Program-made: the position numbers and the translations under genes
Shown: in pieces, positions 18,547 through 27,188 of the stretch
Numbering within the stretch: position 1 is the first letter of the stretch
Layout of the letters: every line of letters begins with the position of its first letter
Assembly (NCBI GenBank): GCA_964463255.1
Contig: CAYXBC010000012.1
Location: 1 to 29,797, forward strand
DNA length: 29,797 nt
Reading direction: 5' to 3'
Source: CAJBLF01 sp964463255
GTDB lineage: Bacteria > Patescibacteriota > Gracilibacteria > Absconditabacterales > Absconditicoccaceae
The notes under the pieces: model-generated
Databases searched by the model: none
The model's input: only the letters and a program-made list of their open reading frames with translations
What the model was told of the DNA's origin: nothing

Positions 18547-18906
18547 TTAACGTTCAAACTGTATTCTTGCCTCACTATTATTGATCAATATGACGGTGGA
18601 GCCATAATCATCTGATTCATAAAGTCGGAAATACGTAACGTGATTGGTATCCCTTACGGTGTGATACCCTACAGAGAATTTCCTTTGGAATAACTTTGCC
18701 AAGTATGGATGTATCAGATCTGGAGCTGAAGGCTCCAGTAATGATCCACACAAATACAAAGCAATCTGTTTGGGTATATCATCGATGTTTGAAGCAAAAT
18801 CTGCTCTGGTTTCATCATTTTCACATTGACCAGGCCATGGCTGTTGTATACCTACCTCATAGATATGATCTTGCCATTGAAGGTGTATTTTTTCTTTGGG
18901 TGTCAT
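18547..18906 (-). CDS. Hypothetical protein, 119 aa
   Basis: A 119-residue soluble-looking protein, starting MTPKEKIHLQWQDHIYEVG and ending in TAA. It has two cysteines (GQCEND, LYLCG) and no membrane segment. It has no UGA glycines. A terminator on its own strand supports an independent transcript. The family is not recognised. Confidence 0.6.
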   Translation of the reverse strand: MTPKEKIHLQWQDHIYEVGIQQPWPGQCENDETRADFASNIDDIPKQIALYLCGSLLEPSAPDLIHPYLAKLFQRKFSVGYHTVRDTNHVTYFRLYESDDYGSTVILINNSEARIQFER

Positions 18907-18976
18907 AGAGTATAATTTTGTTGAATATTTTATTATTATTTTTATAGAGATACATATTTACTACAAAAAGTCAATT

Positions 18977-19144
18977 ATGAAGTTTGTAGATTCTAGTTTA
19001 AAACGTCAAAAAGATTCCCAATGGAATCAAAGGGAGATGTCCGACAACGTTTGCTGCTCTGCGGACGGACCGACCTCCATTGAGATATATTATGGAGGGA
19101 TGTACGCTAGCAGCTGTTGTCTGTTCGTATCCTTTAATTGTTAA
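18977..19144 (+). CDS. Uncertain small Cys-rich ORF or structured RNA
   Basis: A 56-residue frame from the ATG at 18977 to TAA, with five cysteines in the second half (NVCCSADG; SSCCLFVSFNC) and no Shine-Dalgarno sequence. The DNA is as convincing as RNA: it holds exact hairpins GATTCC-CAAT-GGAATC (near 19013-19028) and GTCCG/CGGAC, and CCTCCAT can pair with either of two downstream ATGGAGG copies, the second leading into GGGGCTTTTT (to 19169). I cannot decide between peptide and RNA. Confidence 0.3.
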   Translation: MKFVDSSLKRQKDSQWNQREMSDNVCCSADGPTSIEIYYGGMYASSCCLFVSFNC

Positions 19145-19155
19145 AATTACTCAAA

Positions 19156-19169
19156 TGGAGGGGCTTTTT
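19156..19169. repeat. Left arm of inverted repeat bracketing a small gene
   Basis: TGGAGGGGCTTTTT is the exact reverse complement of 19845-19858. On the forward strand the T5 tail could also serve as a terminator end. Confidence 0.7.
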
Positions 19170-19258
19170 CTAAATTAAGTTAAAAAAGATAAAATAGAGT
19201 ATTTCTAATTTTCTCTTAAAATCAAGTAAAATGCTTTGAAAATAAAAGTCCCCTAAAA

Positions 19259-19287
19259 TTTGCTTTTTTTTCGATTCTGAGTATAAT
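19259..19287 (+). promoter_or_regulatory. Promoter for the 19325 gene
   Basis: A perfect TATAAT (19282-19287) with a weak TTTGCT at -35 (19259-19264), spacer 17 nt. Transcription would start near 19294, about 31 nt before the ATG. Confidence 0.5.
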
Positions 19288-19324
19288 TAGATATACAATT
19301 ATTTTATTCATTAAAATTATTATC

Positions 19325-19768
19325 ATGGTTATAGAAAGAACAGATGTATGACTGAATAAATCAGTTGCCATAAATCCTATAGTAGGGGATACTGAAGTAG
19401 TAGGGGATACTGAAGAAGGAATAAAAAATGTTGCGAAGAATGTTCATGGAGAAATATCTGAAGGTTTTCAAAAAAATCAATCTGTTTTAAGTGATTTAGT
19501 TGAATTAGTGCCAGTTGTAGATGGGTTTTCTTCTCCTGAAAAAATTAAAGAAAGATTTTTAGCTGTGGCAGATGTGGATAAATTATTTTTTGTTGTTGCT
19601 GGAGATCTTGGTTGGGAGAAATACAATGAACAAGATAGGGTTGTTTTTTATAGTCCGTCTGGTAAGTTGAGTATCTCACAAAGAATACAGTCTGGAAATT
19701 GTTTTTATGAGGTTGATGGAGATATCAATGAATTATTTCAAATAGTATTTAGAAAAGTAACTAATTAA
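19325..19768 (+). CDS. Hypothetical protein with AT-rich codon use, in an inverted-repeat cassette
   Basis: 147 residues from the ATG at 19325 to TAA. One UGA codon early on (DVGLNKS) is read as Gly; with the standard code the first eight residues would be separated from the rest. An 18-bp tandem duplication encodes VGDTEV-VGDTEE near residues 20-32. The second half mixes beta-like and helical segments (DKLFFVVAGDLGWEKYNEQD; VVFYSPSGKLS). Codons end mostly in T or A (GTT, TTT, GAT), unlike neighbours that use many ATC, GAC and CTC codons. The gene lies between 14-bp inverted repeats at 19156 and 19845. This suggests separate ancestry. No family is recognised. Confidence 0.7.
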
Positions 19769-19792
19769 AATTATTATTATAAAATATTTCTT

Positions 19793-19820
19793 GAAAATCT
19801 ACATTTCGGTGCAGATTTTC
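19793..19820 (+). terminator. Likely terminator of the 19325 gene
   Basis: GAAAATCT and AGATTTTC pair around a 12-nt loop, followed by TTCT. The U tract is short, so this is a weak example. Confidence 0.5.
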
Positions 19821-19844
19821 TTCTAAAAAAATCTAAATTAAAAT

Positions 19845-19858
19845 AAAAAGCCCCTCCA
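19845..19858. repeat. Right arm of inverted repeat bracketing a small gene
   Basis: AAAAAGCCCCTCCA, the exact reverse complement of 19156-19169. TCTAAATTAA lies beside both arms in direct orientation. Confidence 0.7.
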
Positions 19859-19902
19859 AATTTCTTTCAGAAAGGACTTATTAGCTATGGGGGATATGAC
19901 CT

Positions 19903-19947
19903 ATAACTCGTCGCTATCTGACATATGGCAGATTAGTGACGAGTTAT
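19903..19947. repeat. Long hairpin downstream of moxR
   Basis: ATAACTCGTC (19903-19912) pairs with GACGAGTTAT (19938-19947). The inner segments GCTA-TCTG and CAGA-TTAGT extend the stem to about 18 bp with one bulge and an 8-nt loop (ACATATGG). No T tract follows on either strand, so it is not a standard intrinsic terminator. It lies 16 nt past the moxR TAA. Confidence 0.6.
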
Positions 19948-19963
19948 GGTAGGTAAACGGTAA

Positions 19964-21070
19964 TTACACCAAACTCACCGTCTCAAACAATTCCAACAAT
20001 ACTTGATCTTCCGTCTTGCCGGCTAATCTCGCCTGATAATTTAAGATAATCCTATGTCTGAGGACCGGCAATGCAACTTTCTGGACATCTTCATGGGTGA
20101 CGTATTTCCTTCCGGTGGCTAAAGCGACTGCCTTGCTTGCCGACATCAGTCCTATAGATCCTCTCGGTGAGGTTCAGTAGAGTATATATGCATGTTCTTT
20201 TCTCGTGATACTCGTCAACTTCGTGATATAGTGTTTGATCTCATCAGAGATAGTGATAGCATCGATATCTTTTTTGATAGCTGCCAACTGGGCATGAGAG
20301 ACGACGCTTTTTATCTTGGTCAGATCTTCTTTTTCCATAGTATCGAGAATTTTCTTTTCATCTGCGAGACTCGGATAACTCACCAATACTTTGAATAAGA
20401 ATCTATCGATCTGTGCCTCAGGGAGGGGATAGGTTCATTCCTGTTCTATAGGATTTTGGGTCGCGAGGACGAAAAAAGGATTGGGGAGCATATGCGTCTT
20501 GCCTCCTATCGTGACCTGATGTTCCTGCATGGCTTCAAGGAGTGCGGATTGGACTTTGGGAGTAGCTCTATTGATCTCATCAGCTAATATGATGTTTGCC
20601 ATGATAGGTCAGAGCTTGATATCAAATTCCTGAGACTTGGCATTATAGATTTCTCCGCCGATGATATCTGCAGGCAGAAGGTCAGGGGTAAATTGAATCC
20701 TTTTGAATTCCAGACCGAGGAGCTGAGCAAAGATATGGATGGTCTTGGTTTTTGCCAAGCCGGGAAGTCCTTCTACCAAGACATGGCCACCACAGAGGAT
20801 ATTGATGACGATGGCATTGATGAGAGAGTCCATGCCGATGATATGGGTATGTAACGACTCCTTGAGATGTTTGAGCTCCTTATGATGAAATTCAATCAAT
20901 GCGAGTCCTTCTTGGAAATATCTGGTATTTATTTTGTGGTGGGTTTCAGTGAGAGTTTGTTCTTTCTTTAAAAGGTGGAGGAGATGTTTTGCATCATCCT
21001 TGAAGAAAATCAAGATAACTGCTATTACGATGATGATGACGAGAACCAGTGAGATGATGAGTGTCCGCAT
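19964..21070 (-). CDS. MoxR-family AAA+ ATPase with N-terminal membrane segment
   Basis: 368 residues. MoxR ATPases act as chaperones that mature protein complexes, usually with a VWA-domain partner. Residues ~4-24 (LIISLVLVIIIVIAVILIFF) are strongly hydrophobic and should anchor it in the membrane; most MoxR proteins are soluble. A helical linker follows. Walker A is GLPGLAKT (101-108), Walker B is IILADEINRA, and the sensor and lid regions include [20 protein letters not shown] and DRFLFK. YGTSPRGSIGLMSASKA and VLRHRIILN complete the typical C-terminus. UGA glycines occur after DIKL, in QEGTYP and in YGTSPR. It ends at TAA. No DUF58 or VWA gene is adjacent, but a giant VWA gene lies at 27189. 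Confidence 0.92.
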
Positions 21071-21144
21071 AGATGCTCTGCAAAAGGATAAACATGGCTA
21101 TACTAAATATCTCATAGCGAGTATCAAGACTATTGCTCAAGAAC

Positions 21145-21224
21145 GTCATTCCGGCATTTCATGGTGCGGCCGGAATCCATGTTATGATGTACTAGAGTAT
21201 GGATTCCCTATCAGGTCGGGAATG
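21145..21224. repeat. ATTCCGGC palindromic repeat, copy 3
   Basis: GTCATTCCGGC and GCCGGAATCCAT form one palindrome; ATGGATTCCC and CGGGAATGA form a second that pairs back to the first. It fills the gap between divergent moxR and mscS (21071-21327), which has no other feature I can see. Confidence 0.75.
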
Positions 21225-21327
21225 AAATTTGCATTTTTCAGAAATCCAACTATAATAGATAAGATGACTAAAAAGCTATTGAGCATAACGTAATCATTGT
21301 ATCATTTAATCATTTATTCACTAGAGC

Positions 21328-22212
21328 ATGAATACCTTAGGTACGGCAGCAACAACCGTCAAAGAGACATTCCGGGATCTGATTGTGAAATTATATCAAA
21401 ATCCTTTCATCTCGAAGTTAATCGCTGTACTTTTGGCGATATTTTTGAGTTTGATATTGGTTGCTTTGTCCAAGATATTAGCTACCTATCTCAAAAATAA
21501 GATTACCAGGAACTTTATCGTCAAAGGAAATAAAGATATCGAGAATGTCTCTGCATTGATAGGAGATATTATCTATTATGTCTTAGTGGTCTTTTCTCTG
21601 TTTATTGGGTTTAGTATCGTAGGTCTGCAAGTGGGATTGATCCTCGGATGAATATCAATCTGAGTAGGATTCGCATTTAGGACTACATTGACGAACCTAA
21701 TTTCCGGTATCATGATCTATACCACCAAAGAATATCAGCCAGGAAGTATTGTATCCGTCAAAGTGCCAGGCGGTGAGATTACGGGAAAGATAGAAGAAAT
21801 TAATATGAAAAATATTATCATCAGATCATTCGACTTTAGGAGGGTAGTCATACCAAATTTCAAATTCGTGAAAGCGGTAATCAGGACCTATAGCCTAGAA
21901 TCAGTATTGAAGCTTGACGTGGAATTGAATGTCGATATTATGATGGATATCGAGAAAGTATTGGATATTACGCTCAAAAAGACCAACACCTATGATTTTG
22001 TTATTTACAAAGAATATACCCAAGCGCTTATCTTAAGCTTTGATCAGAAGACCTGCAAAATCAAAGTAAGTTTCTGCTTCAATCCTAATGCAGGCATCCC
22101 TACTGATCTTATGAAATCAAAGGTCCAGGCATGACTCATCGAGGAATATAAAAAGCTGTCTGTTCCATCTTTAACGAAATCCGCATCAGCAAAATCCGCT
22201 TCCGCAAAATAA
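21328..22212 (+). CDS. MscS-family mechanosensitive ion channel
   Basis: A 294-residue small-conductance mechanosensitive channel that releases solutes when membrane tension rises. Three hydrophobic segments are visible (about residues 25-55, 70-100 and 100-125). The third is the Gly/Ala-rich pore helix, LILGGISIGVGFAFRTTLTN, with two of its glycines by UGA. Next is the beta-domain (YQPGSIVSVKVPGGEITGKIEEINMKN), where family members have F..GD.V.V....G.V..I. The C-terminal domain ends in an Ala/Ser/Lys repeat tail (TKSASAKSASAK). It ends at TAA, about 110 nt before lgt; the pair may be cotranscribed. Confidence 0.93.
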
Positions 22213-22312
22213 TGATAAGAAGACAAAAAATAGACGAATAGTGGCTGAAAAGTTGCTATTTTTGTCGTTAGGTTTAGCGGACAAAAGTCTTTTACTAGCC
22301 GAAAGGTTGACT

Positions 22313-22320
22313 AAAGGTGG
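22313..22320 (+). promoter_or_regulatory. Ribosome binding site deciding the lgt start
   Basis: AAAGGTGG lies 4 nt before the ATG at 22325. It favours this start over a GTG at 22241 in the same open frame. Confidence 0.6.
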
Positions 22321-22324
22321 TCGA

Positions 22325-23248
22325 ATGATTAGTATGACGCTGCTACTATTGATCAACTATTCGTCGTTCGTCTTGACGAACATTTATCTCTATATTGCTA
22401 AGAATATGATAGCTTTTTCTCTAGGTCCAATCGATGTCTATCGGTACTGAATATTCTATTTCATAGCATTCTTGGCTGGATATGCTTTTCTCAATCGGAT
22501 AGCAAAAAAGAGGATGTTCTGAGAGAAATTTCCGCGCATGCAGGAATTTCTGGAGAAATATATCGATGATCTTATGATCTGTATATTTTTAGGCGTACTG
22601 TTGGGGGGAAGAGTATGACACGTAATTATCTATGATTTCAGTTATTACCTCAAACATCCTATGGAGATATTCTCCGTTCGGCAATGAGGGATGTCGTTTA
22701 TCGGCGGAATTTTCGGGGTAACGATAGCATTATCGCGACTTGCTCGGAAGAGACGTTTGACAGGGAAAGAGATATTGCTCCTCGGAGATATGGTGTTTGC
22801 AATATTGCCTTTGGGAATCATGCTCGGCAGGATAGGGAACTATCTCAACCAGGAACTCTACGGAGTCGTGGTGAGTGACCGATTGCCCAGACTTTGATAT
22901 CCAATATTTTCAATCCTCAATGACCTCCATATCTTCCATGTCTATCCCCAGATAGATACCATGCTGAGAGTAAATACCAATTTCCTCGCAAGCTTTTTCG
23001 AAGGGTTAGTATTACTTATCATCACCATGAATATCATCCACAGACGGATAAAGACCAAAACACCACAACCTGGTCAGATTCTCGGGATTTTTCTCATACG
23101 ATATTCCACCGTCAGATTCCTCCTCGAATACCTCAGAGCTGATTCACAGCTCGAATTCCATGGCCGATTCTCCACCTCTCAACGATTCTTCCTCTGATTC
23201 TTTGTGATAGGAATGATGATTTTTGTTTTTAGGAAAAGAATAAAATAA
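22325..23248 (+). CDS. lgt: Prolipoprotein diacylglyceryl transferase
   Basis: Inner-membrane enzyme that moves diacylglycerol from phosphatidylglycerol to the lipobox cysteine of prolipoproteins; 307 residues from the ATG at 22325. Family landmarks in order: IAFSLGPIDVYRYGIFYFIAFLAGY, then LLGGRVGHVIIYD...YYLKHPMEIFSVRQGGMSFIGGIFG (the catalytic Lgt core), GIMLGRIGNYLNQELYG, and RYSTVRFLLEYLRAD. Several conserved glycines are UGA-encoded (YGIF, RVGH, RQGG). It has seven or so hydrophobic segments. It ends at TAA. The in-frame upstream GTG at 22241 would add 28 atypical residues. Its presence implies lipoproteins are made. Confidence 0.93.
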
Positions 23249-23272
23249 TATTTTTGTAAACGCTTCGCTAGA

Positions 23273-23303
23273 CTTCCTTTTTGACATTGACTCAAAAAGG
23301 AAG
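23273..23303. repeat. Perfect 12-bp hairpin downstream of lgt
   Basis: CTTCCTTTTTGA-CATTGAC-TCAAAAAGGAAG. It lacks a proper T tract; it may be a transcript-end hairpin or a mobile palindrome. Confidence 0.6.
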
Positions 23304-23763
23304 CAAAAAACTCTAGCCAGATGCAAAACTCAGAACGAATAATTTCAAACATACATTATCTACCAACTCGACTCCGTCCCACCTACGGCGGGTCCCACTT
23401 CGTCTCGTTCCATTTTTCTTCTTCATCCATGCACCGCTTACTATCTCGTGGCGTGCATCTGGCACCTGTAAAGAAGAATATAAATGTTTTAGAGGTCGAT
23501 TGTGTAGCGCTTAGGAATCAGCCCATAGAAGATAGGAAGTTGGACAGATTCACAGGGACAATCGACGAGGGGTTTTGCTTACTTTTTACCCGGAAGAAAA
23601 AGTAAGGCCCCACCGGCGAGGTGGTAAAAAATGAGAAGATTAAGAAAAGACAACCCATAGCGGAGCGTTTACATTATAGAAAGAAAAGAATACTGTACCG
23701 GTTTAGTCTCGGATCAACCGGACCGAGGCGATAAAGGAAGAAATTATAAATATAGAGATTTTG
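23304..23763. other. Gene-free stretch
   Basis: No credible gene. The frames present (for example 94 codons from 23321) are low-complexity or hold repeat-derived sequence and no domain. A CCGGTT/AACCGG inverted repeat lies near 23698-23720. The stretch seems to be decayed or repeat-derived intergenic DNA. Confidence 0.5.
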
Positions 23764-23843
23764 AGCCTGCCGGCAGGCTGGATTCCGGCCGCAACCACCT
23801 CTCTTCCAAACCTTATCACTAGGGCAAGCTTGACGCCGGAATG
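23764..23843. repeat. AGCCTGCCGGCAGGCT palindrome plus ATTCCGGC repeat, copy 4
   Basis: A perfect 16-nt palindrome (23764-23779) directly abuts a 64-nt block (23780-23843) that matches 16877-16940 in reverse orientation with one mismatch. Further GC-rich palindromic sequence (TCCTGCTGCAGCGGGA) follows to about 23905. Confidence 0.8.
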
Positions 23844-23918
23844 AGGGTAATGCCAAAAGCGAATGAGCGAAGCGAAGGAGTCCTGCTGCAGCGGGATGAC
23901 CCTAGCGGAGTATTATAC

Positions 23919-23942
23919 AAAAAAAGACGCCATACCGGCGCC
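23919..23942 (-). terminator. Terminator of the SIMPL-domain gene
   Basis: On the reverse strand GGCGCC-GGTAT-GGCGTC (one G-T pair) followed by seven T. It lies 25 nt past the TAA. Confidence 0.8.
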
Positions 23943-23966
23943 TCCTTTTCCTATAATGAATAATGA

Positions 23967-24743
23967 TTATTTGATTTCATAGACGACATTGATATTTACC
24001 GTGACTTCCGTCTCTCCAGCAGAATATCCTGGAACGCTAGCAGCAGTATCAGCCGTCGCACCCATAGCTTCAGCTTTTGCATAATAGATAGGTCCTGGAG
24101 TATAGGAGATATTATTGTCGGTAATCATGACGGGTTTGCCAAGTGCTACACCACCTGCCTGAGCTAATTGCGCTGCTTTGGCCTTAGCATCAGCGAAAGC
24201 TTTTTCGCGGGCTCATTGCATAGCCACATTCTTGTCTTTGAGATCGAAGTAGGTGTTGTTGACGTTAACACCTCACACCTTAGAGATTGCATCGACGATA
24301 TCGGCACCTTTCTGTCAGAAATCTTTTCCATAGACTTTGATGGTCATAGTCTGCTGTGATCTGTAGCCCATAAGGATATTTCCGCTGTTTTGTGTTCGAT
24401 TATATTCTGGATAGACATTCACATTCGTAGTTTGGATATCTTTTTGATCGATAGTATTGGCTTTGAGGATATCATTGACCTTGACGACTTTCTCATTCGC
24501 CCGTGTCTGAGCCTCTTTGGTAGTTTTTGCAAGTTCAGAGATGGAAACGCTTATAACGAGTGTATCTGGAGAGACATAATCTTTGCCCTCTCCCATGACG
24601 GAGATAGTGTTGGTGATTCATTGTGAAGTCTGTTGATTTTCTTTATTGGATCTGACAAGGGAATTCCCTACGAAGAAGGTGGTGAGGGAAAAAATCAATG
24701 CCGCCCCCAGGAGGAAGAGTCAGTTGATGGTTTGTTTGCTCAT
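23967..24743 (-). CDS. SIMPL-domain (DUF541) protein with N-terminal membrane anchor
   Basis: 258 residues. The N-terminus MSKQTINGLFLLGAALIFSL is a signal anchor or signal peptide with one UGA glycine. Then comes the SIMPL fold: ISVMGEGKDYVSPDTLVISV near residue 50, helix TTKEAQTRANEKVVKVNDIL, the NVNVYPEYN strand, SQQTMTIKVYGKDFGQKGAD, the helix AREKAFADAKAKAAQLAQAG and the closing VTVNINVVYEIK. This is the usual layout of the family, named from the mouse protein SIMPL; bacterial members are envelope or periplasmic proteins of unclear role. It has its own promoter and terminator, so it is probably a single-gene transcript. It ends at TAA. Confidence 0.9.
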
Positions 24744-24778
24744 GATATATTAGTAAACGGAATAAAATAGTTAGTATA

Positions 24779-24807
24779 TATATAGCTGAATGAGCGTACA
24801 TAATCAA
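24779..24807 (-). promoter_or_regulatory. Promoter of the SIMPL-domain gene
   Basis: On the reverse strand TTGATT (24807-24802), a 17-nt spacer and TATATA (24784-24779). The leader would be about 30 nt. Confidence 0.55.
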
Positions 24808-24882
24808 GACAATTTTCTTGAAAGTAAAAAGCATATCAGTATTTTCAAGTTTTTAAAAGGTATATAAAAAAACCCATACGAT

Positions 24883-25326
24883 ATGATAAGAGAGAAAATA
24901 CATCAGTATATGTCTTTTGTGATTCTAGATGTCGTCATTGATATGTTTATTTTTTGCTTGGTTTTTGGATTTGCTTTTTTCCATAAGACCAAAACTATGC
25001 ATTTCAATCTTGGGATAGCTATTGCACTCATAAGTTTCGGAGTATGGATACTCTCAAGGATACATTTGGGTACGAATTTTACGGTAAGTGCTAAGGCAAA
25101 AAAATTAGTGACCAATGGTATGTATTCCAAGATAAGAAACCCTATTTATGTCTTTTCCCTGCTATCATTTACCGGAGTACTCATAGCAATAGGGGAACCA
25201 AAATTATTTCTTTTTCTTCTCCCATTTGTAGTGATGGAGATTATAAGAGCATCAAAAGAGCAGAAAGTTTTGTATGAAGCCTTTGGCAAGGAATATCATG
25301 AATATAGAAAAAAAACCTGGTTCTAA
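24883..25326 (+). CDS. ICMT-like membrane methyltransferase
   Basis: A 147-residue integral membrane protein of the isoprenylcysteine carboxyl methyltransferase / phospholipid methyltransferase-like group. It has about four hydrophobic segments. The family signature lies in the second half: KLVTNGMYSKIRNPIYVFSL near residues 73-92, where family members have G.Y...RHP.Y, then a hydrophobic pair and the terminal EQKVLYEAFGKEYHEYRKKT. RNP replaces the more common RHP. Members use S-adenosylmethionine; the substrate is unknown and farnesylated proteins are not expected in bacteria. It ends at TAA with no UGA glycines. Confidence 0.85.
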   Translation: MIREKIHQYMSFVILDVVIDMFIFCLVFGFAFFHKTKTMHFNLGIAIALISFGVWILSRIHLGTNFTVSAKAKKLVTNGMYSKIRNPIYVFSLLSFTGVLIAIGEPKLFLFLLPFVVMEIIRASKEQKVLYEAFGKEYHEYRKKTWF

Positions 25327-25413
25327 CAGGGGAGAGAAACTATGATGTTCTTGAACTAAAAAATCATATCACTAATCTAGTATATATCATTTATCATATA
25401 TCATTCCAAAAAC

Positions 25414-27081
25414 ATGACTACCCGAAAAGACATCGCAGATATCATCTTCCCTGAAGTTACGGAGACTATCCAAGATCTGGAAAAAAAATATCCCCCAAGA
25501 CCAAATCCCACCCGCCTGCCGGACGGGCAGGTCTGCTCTCGTTTTGCACCAAGTCCTACAGGATTTTTGCATATCGGAGGAGTAAGTGCATTTTTTATAG
25601 AACGAAAATTTGCTAAACAACAAGGAGGAACGTTTTTTCTTAGGATAGAAGATACAGATCAAAAGAGAGAAGTAGAAGGTGTAGTAAATTTGATTATCGA
25701 TTATATGAAAAAATTTGGTATCCAGATAGATGAAGGTCCTATTGGAGAAAATAATAGTGATGTAGGGAAGTATGGACCATATACCCAATCACAGAGAAAA
25801 GATATTTATAAAGTATTTGCCAAATATTTACTCGAAAATGGATTGGCATATCCATGTTGGATGACGACAGAAGAATTGGAAGCTATCCGTACACAACAGA
25901 CAAAAAATAAGGTAACTCCAGGTATTTATGGAAACTATTCTGTACGAAGAAATAAAACGCCGGAAGAAGTTTTGGAAAAACTCCAAGCTGATAAAAATTG
26001 TGTCATTAGATTTCGTTCTCCTAGTGAAATGGGAAAAAGAATAGTCTTCGAAGATGTGATTAAAGGAAAAATAGAGACCATCGATAATTGTAATGATATT
26101 GTTCTCATTAAGTCTGATGAATTGCCTACCTATCATCTTGCACATGTTGTTGATGATCATCTCATGAGAGTATCTCATGTCATCAGAGGAGAGGAATGGT
26201 TAGCTTCAGTACCTTTGCATATACAACTATTCACTGCATTCAATTTGCCACATCCAAAATATTGTCATCCTGCATCATTACTCAAACTCGATAATGGGAA
26301 TAAAAGAAAACTTTCCAAAAGACATGACCCAGAAGCAGATATCTGATTTTTCTTTGAGAATGGATATGCAACTCAATGAATTATAGAATATCTTCTCACT
26401 ATCATCGATCCAAATTTTGAAGAGCGACAAAAAGCTAATCCCGATAAGAGTTATCTCGATTTCGATATTGTACTTGAAAAGATGGGAAAATCTGGAGCAC
26501 TGTTTGATTTTGTAAAATTACAAAGTGTAAACAATAATTATTTATCCAGAATTTCAACTGACGAACTCTACGACCAATCATTCGTACGAGCTAAGAAATA
26601 TAAGCCAGAACTTGCTGCATTAATGGAGTCCGATACAGAATACACAAAAGCAGCGATGAATATCGAACGCCATACCGAGAAGGATCCCAAAAGATTTACG
26701 ACCTATGCAGATATAGAACATCAATTGCGTTTCTTCTTCGATAGTGAACGAGAGAAATTAATCGTCGATCATAATCTCTCCACCCTCAATTTCCCACTTT
26801 CCACAGACGTTTTGAAAAAGTTTGTCGAAGAATATGTGGCTGTGGTTGATCTAAGTATGAGCGTAGAAACATGGTTTGCTCAGTTGAAAGAAGTCTGAAA
26901 AAAATATGGGTTTGCATCAAATAATGGAGAATTTAAAGAATGATGATATATCGGCAAAGTCGGAGATCTCGCTATGTTTTTGAGAATACAGCTCTGTTGT
27001 GCTACCCAGACACCTGATTTATATTCAGTCATGCAGGTGATGGGAAAGGAGAGAGTAATGAAGAGACTTTTGGCTATGTAG
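25414..27081 (+). CDS. gltX: Glutamyl-tRNA synthetase
   Basis: A class I aminoacyl-tRNA synthetase that charges tRNA-Glu (possibly also tRNA-Gln); 555 residues. An N-terminal extension (MTTRKDIADIIFPEVTETIQ and on) precedes the catalytic core, as in the longer GltX subfamily. RFAPSPTGFLHIGG (about residues 43-56) carries the HIGH-type motif, FFLRIEDTDQKRE follows, and the KMSKS-type loop is KLSKRHDPEAD (about 299-309). The C-terminal anticodon-binding part holds most UGA glycines (five or more from residue 311 on). A palindrome at 25515-25531 encodes LPDGQ just before the core. It ends at TAG with a terminator 21 nt later. Confidence 0.95.
25515..25531. repeat. Palindrome inside the gltX coding sequence
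   Basis: CCTGCC-GGACG-GGCAGG, arms shared with the AGCCTGCCGGCAGGCT palindrome at 23764. It is read in frame as part of RLPDGQV. Confidence 0.6.
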
Positions 27082-27101
27082 AAACCATAGAAAATAAAAT
27101 A

Positions 27102-27133
27102 AAAATGACTTCCTGGAAAGGGGTCATTTTTTT
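27102..27133 (+). terminator. Terminator after gltX
   Basis: AAAATGAC (27102-27109) pairs with GTCATTTT (27123-27130); an inner TCC/GG extends the stem, and seven T follow. Confidence 0.8.
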
Positions 27134-27179
27134 GCATTTTTTACAATTCTGGATACAATTAGAGCATATTTATCGCTTC

Positions 27180-27184
27180 AAGGA
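27180..27184 (+). promoter_or_regulatory. Ribosome binding site of the VWA gene
   Basis: AAGGA lies 4 nt before the ATG at 27189. It favours this start over an in-frame ATG at 27105 that lies inside the gltX terminator. Confidence 0.6.
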
Positions 27185-27188
27185 AGAA

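Noticed and set aside
23321..23605. A 94-codon forward frame in the gap after lgt
   Set aside because: It starts in a repeat-rich stretch, has no domain or ribosome binding site, and ends at an arbitrary stop; it looks like chance.
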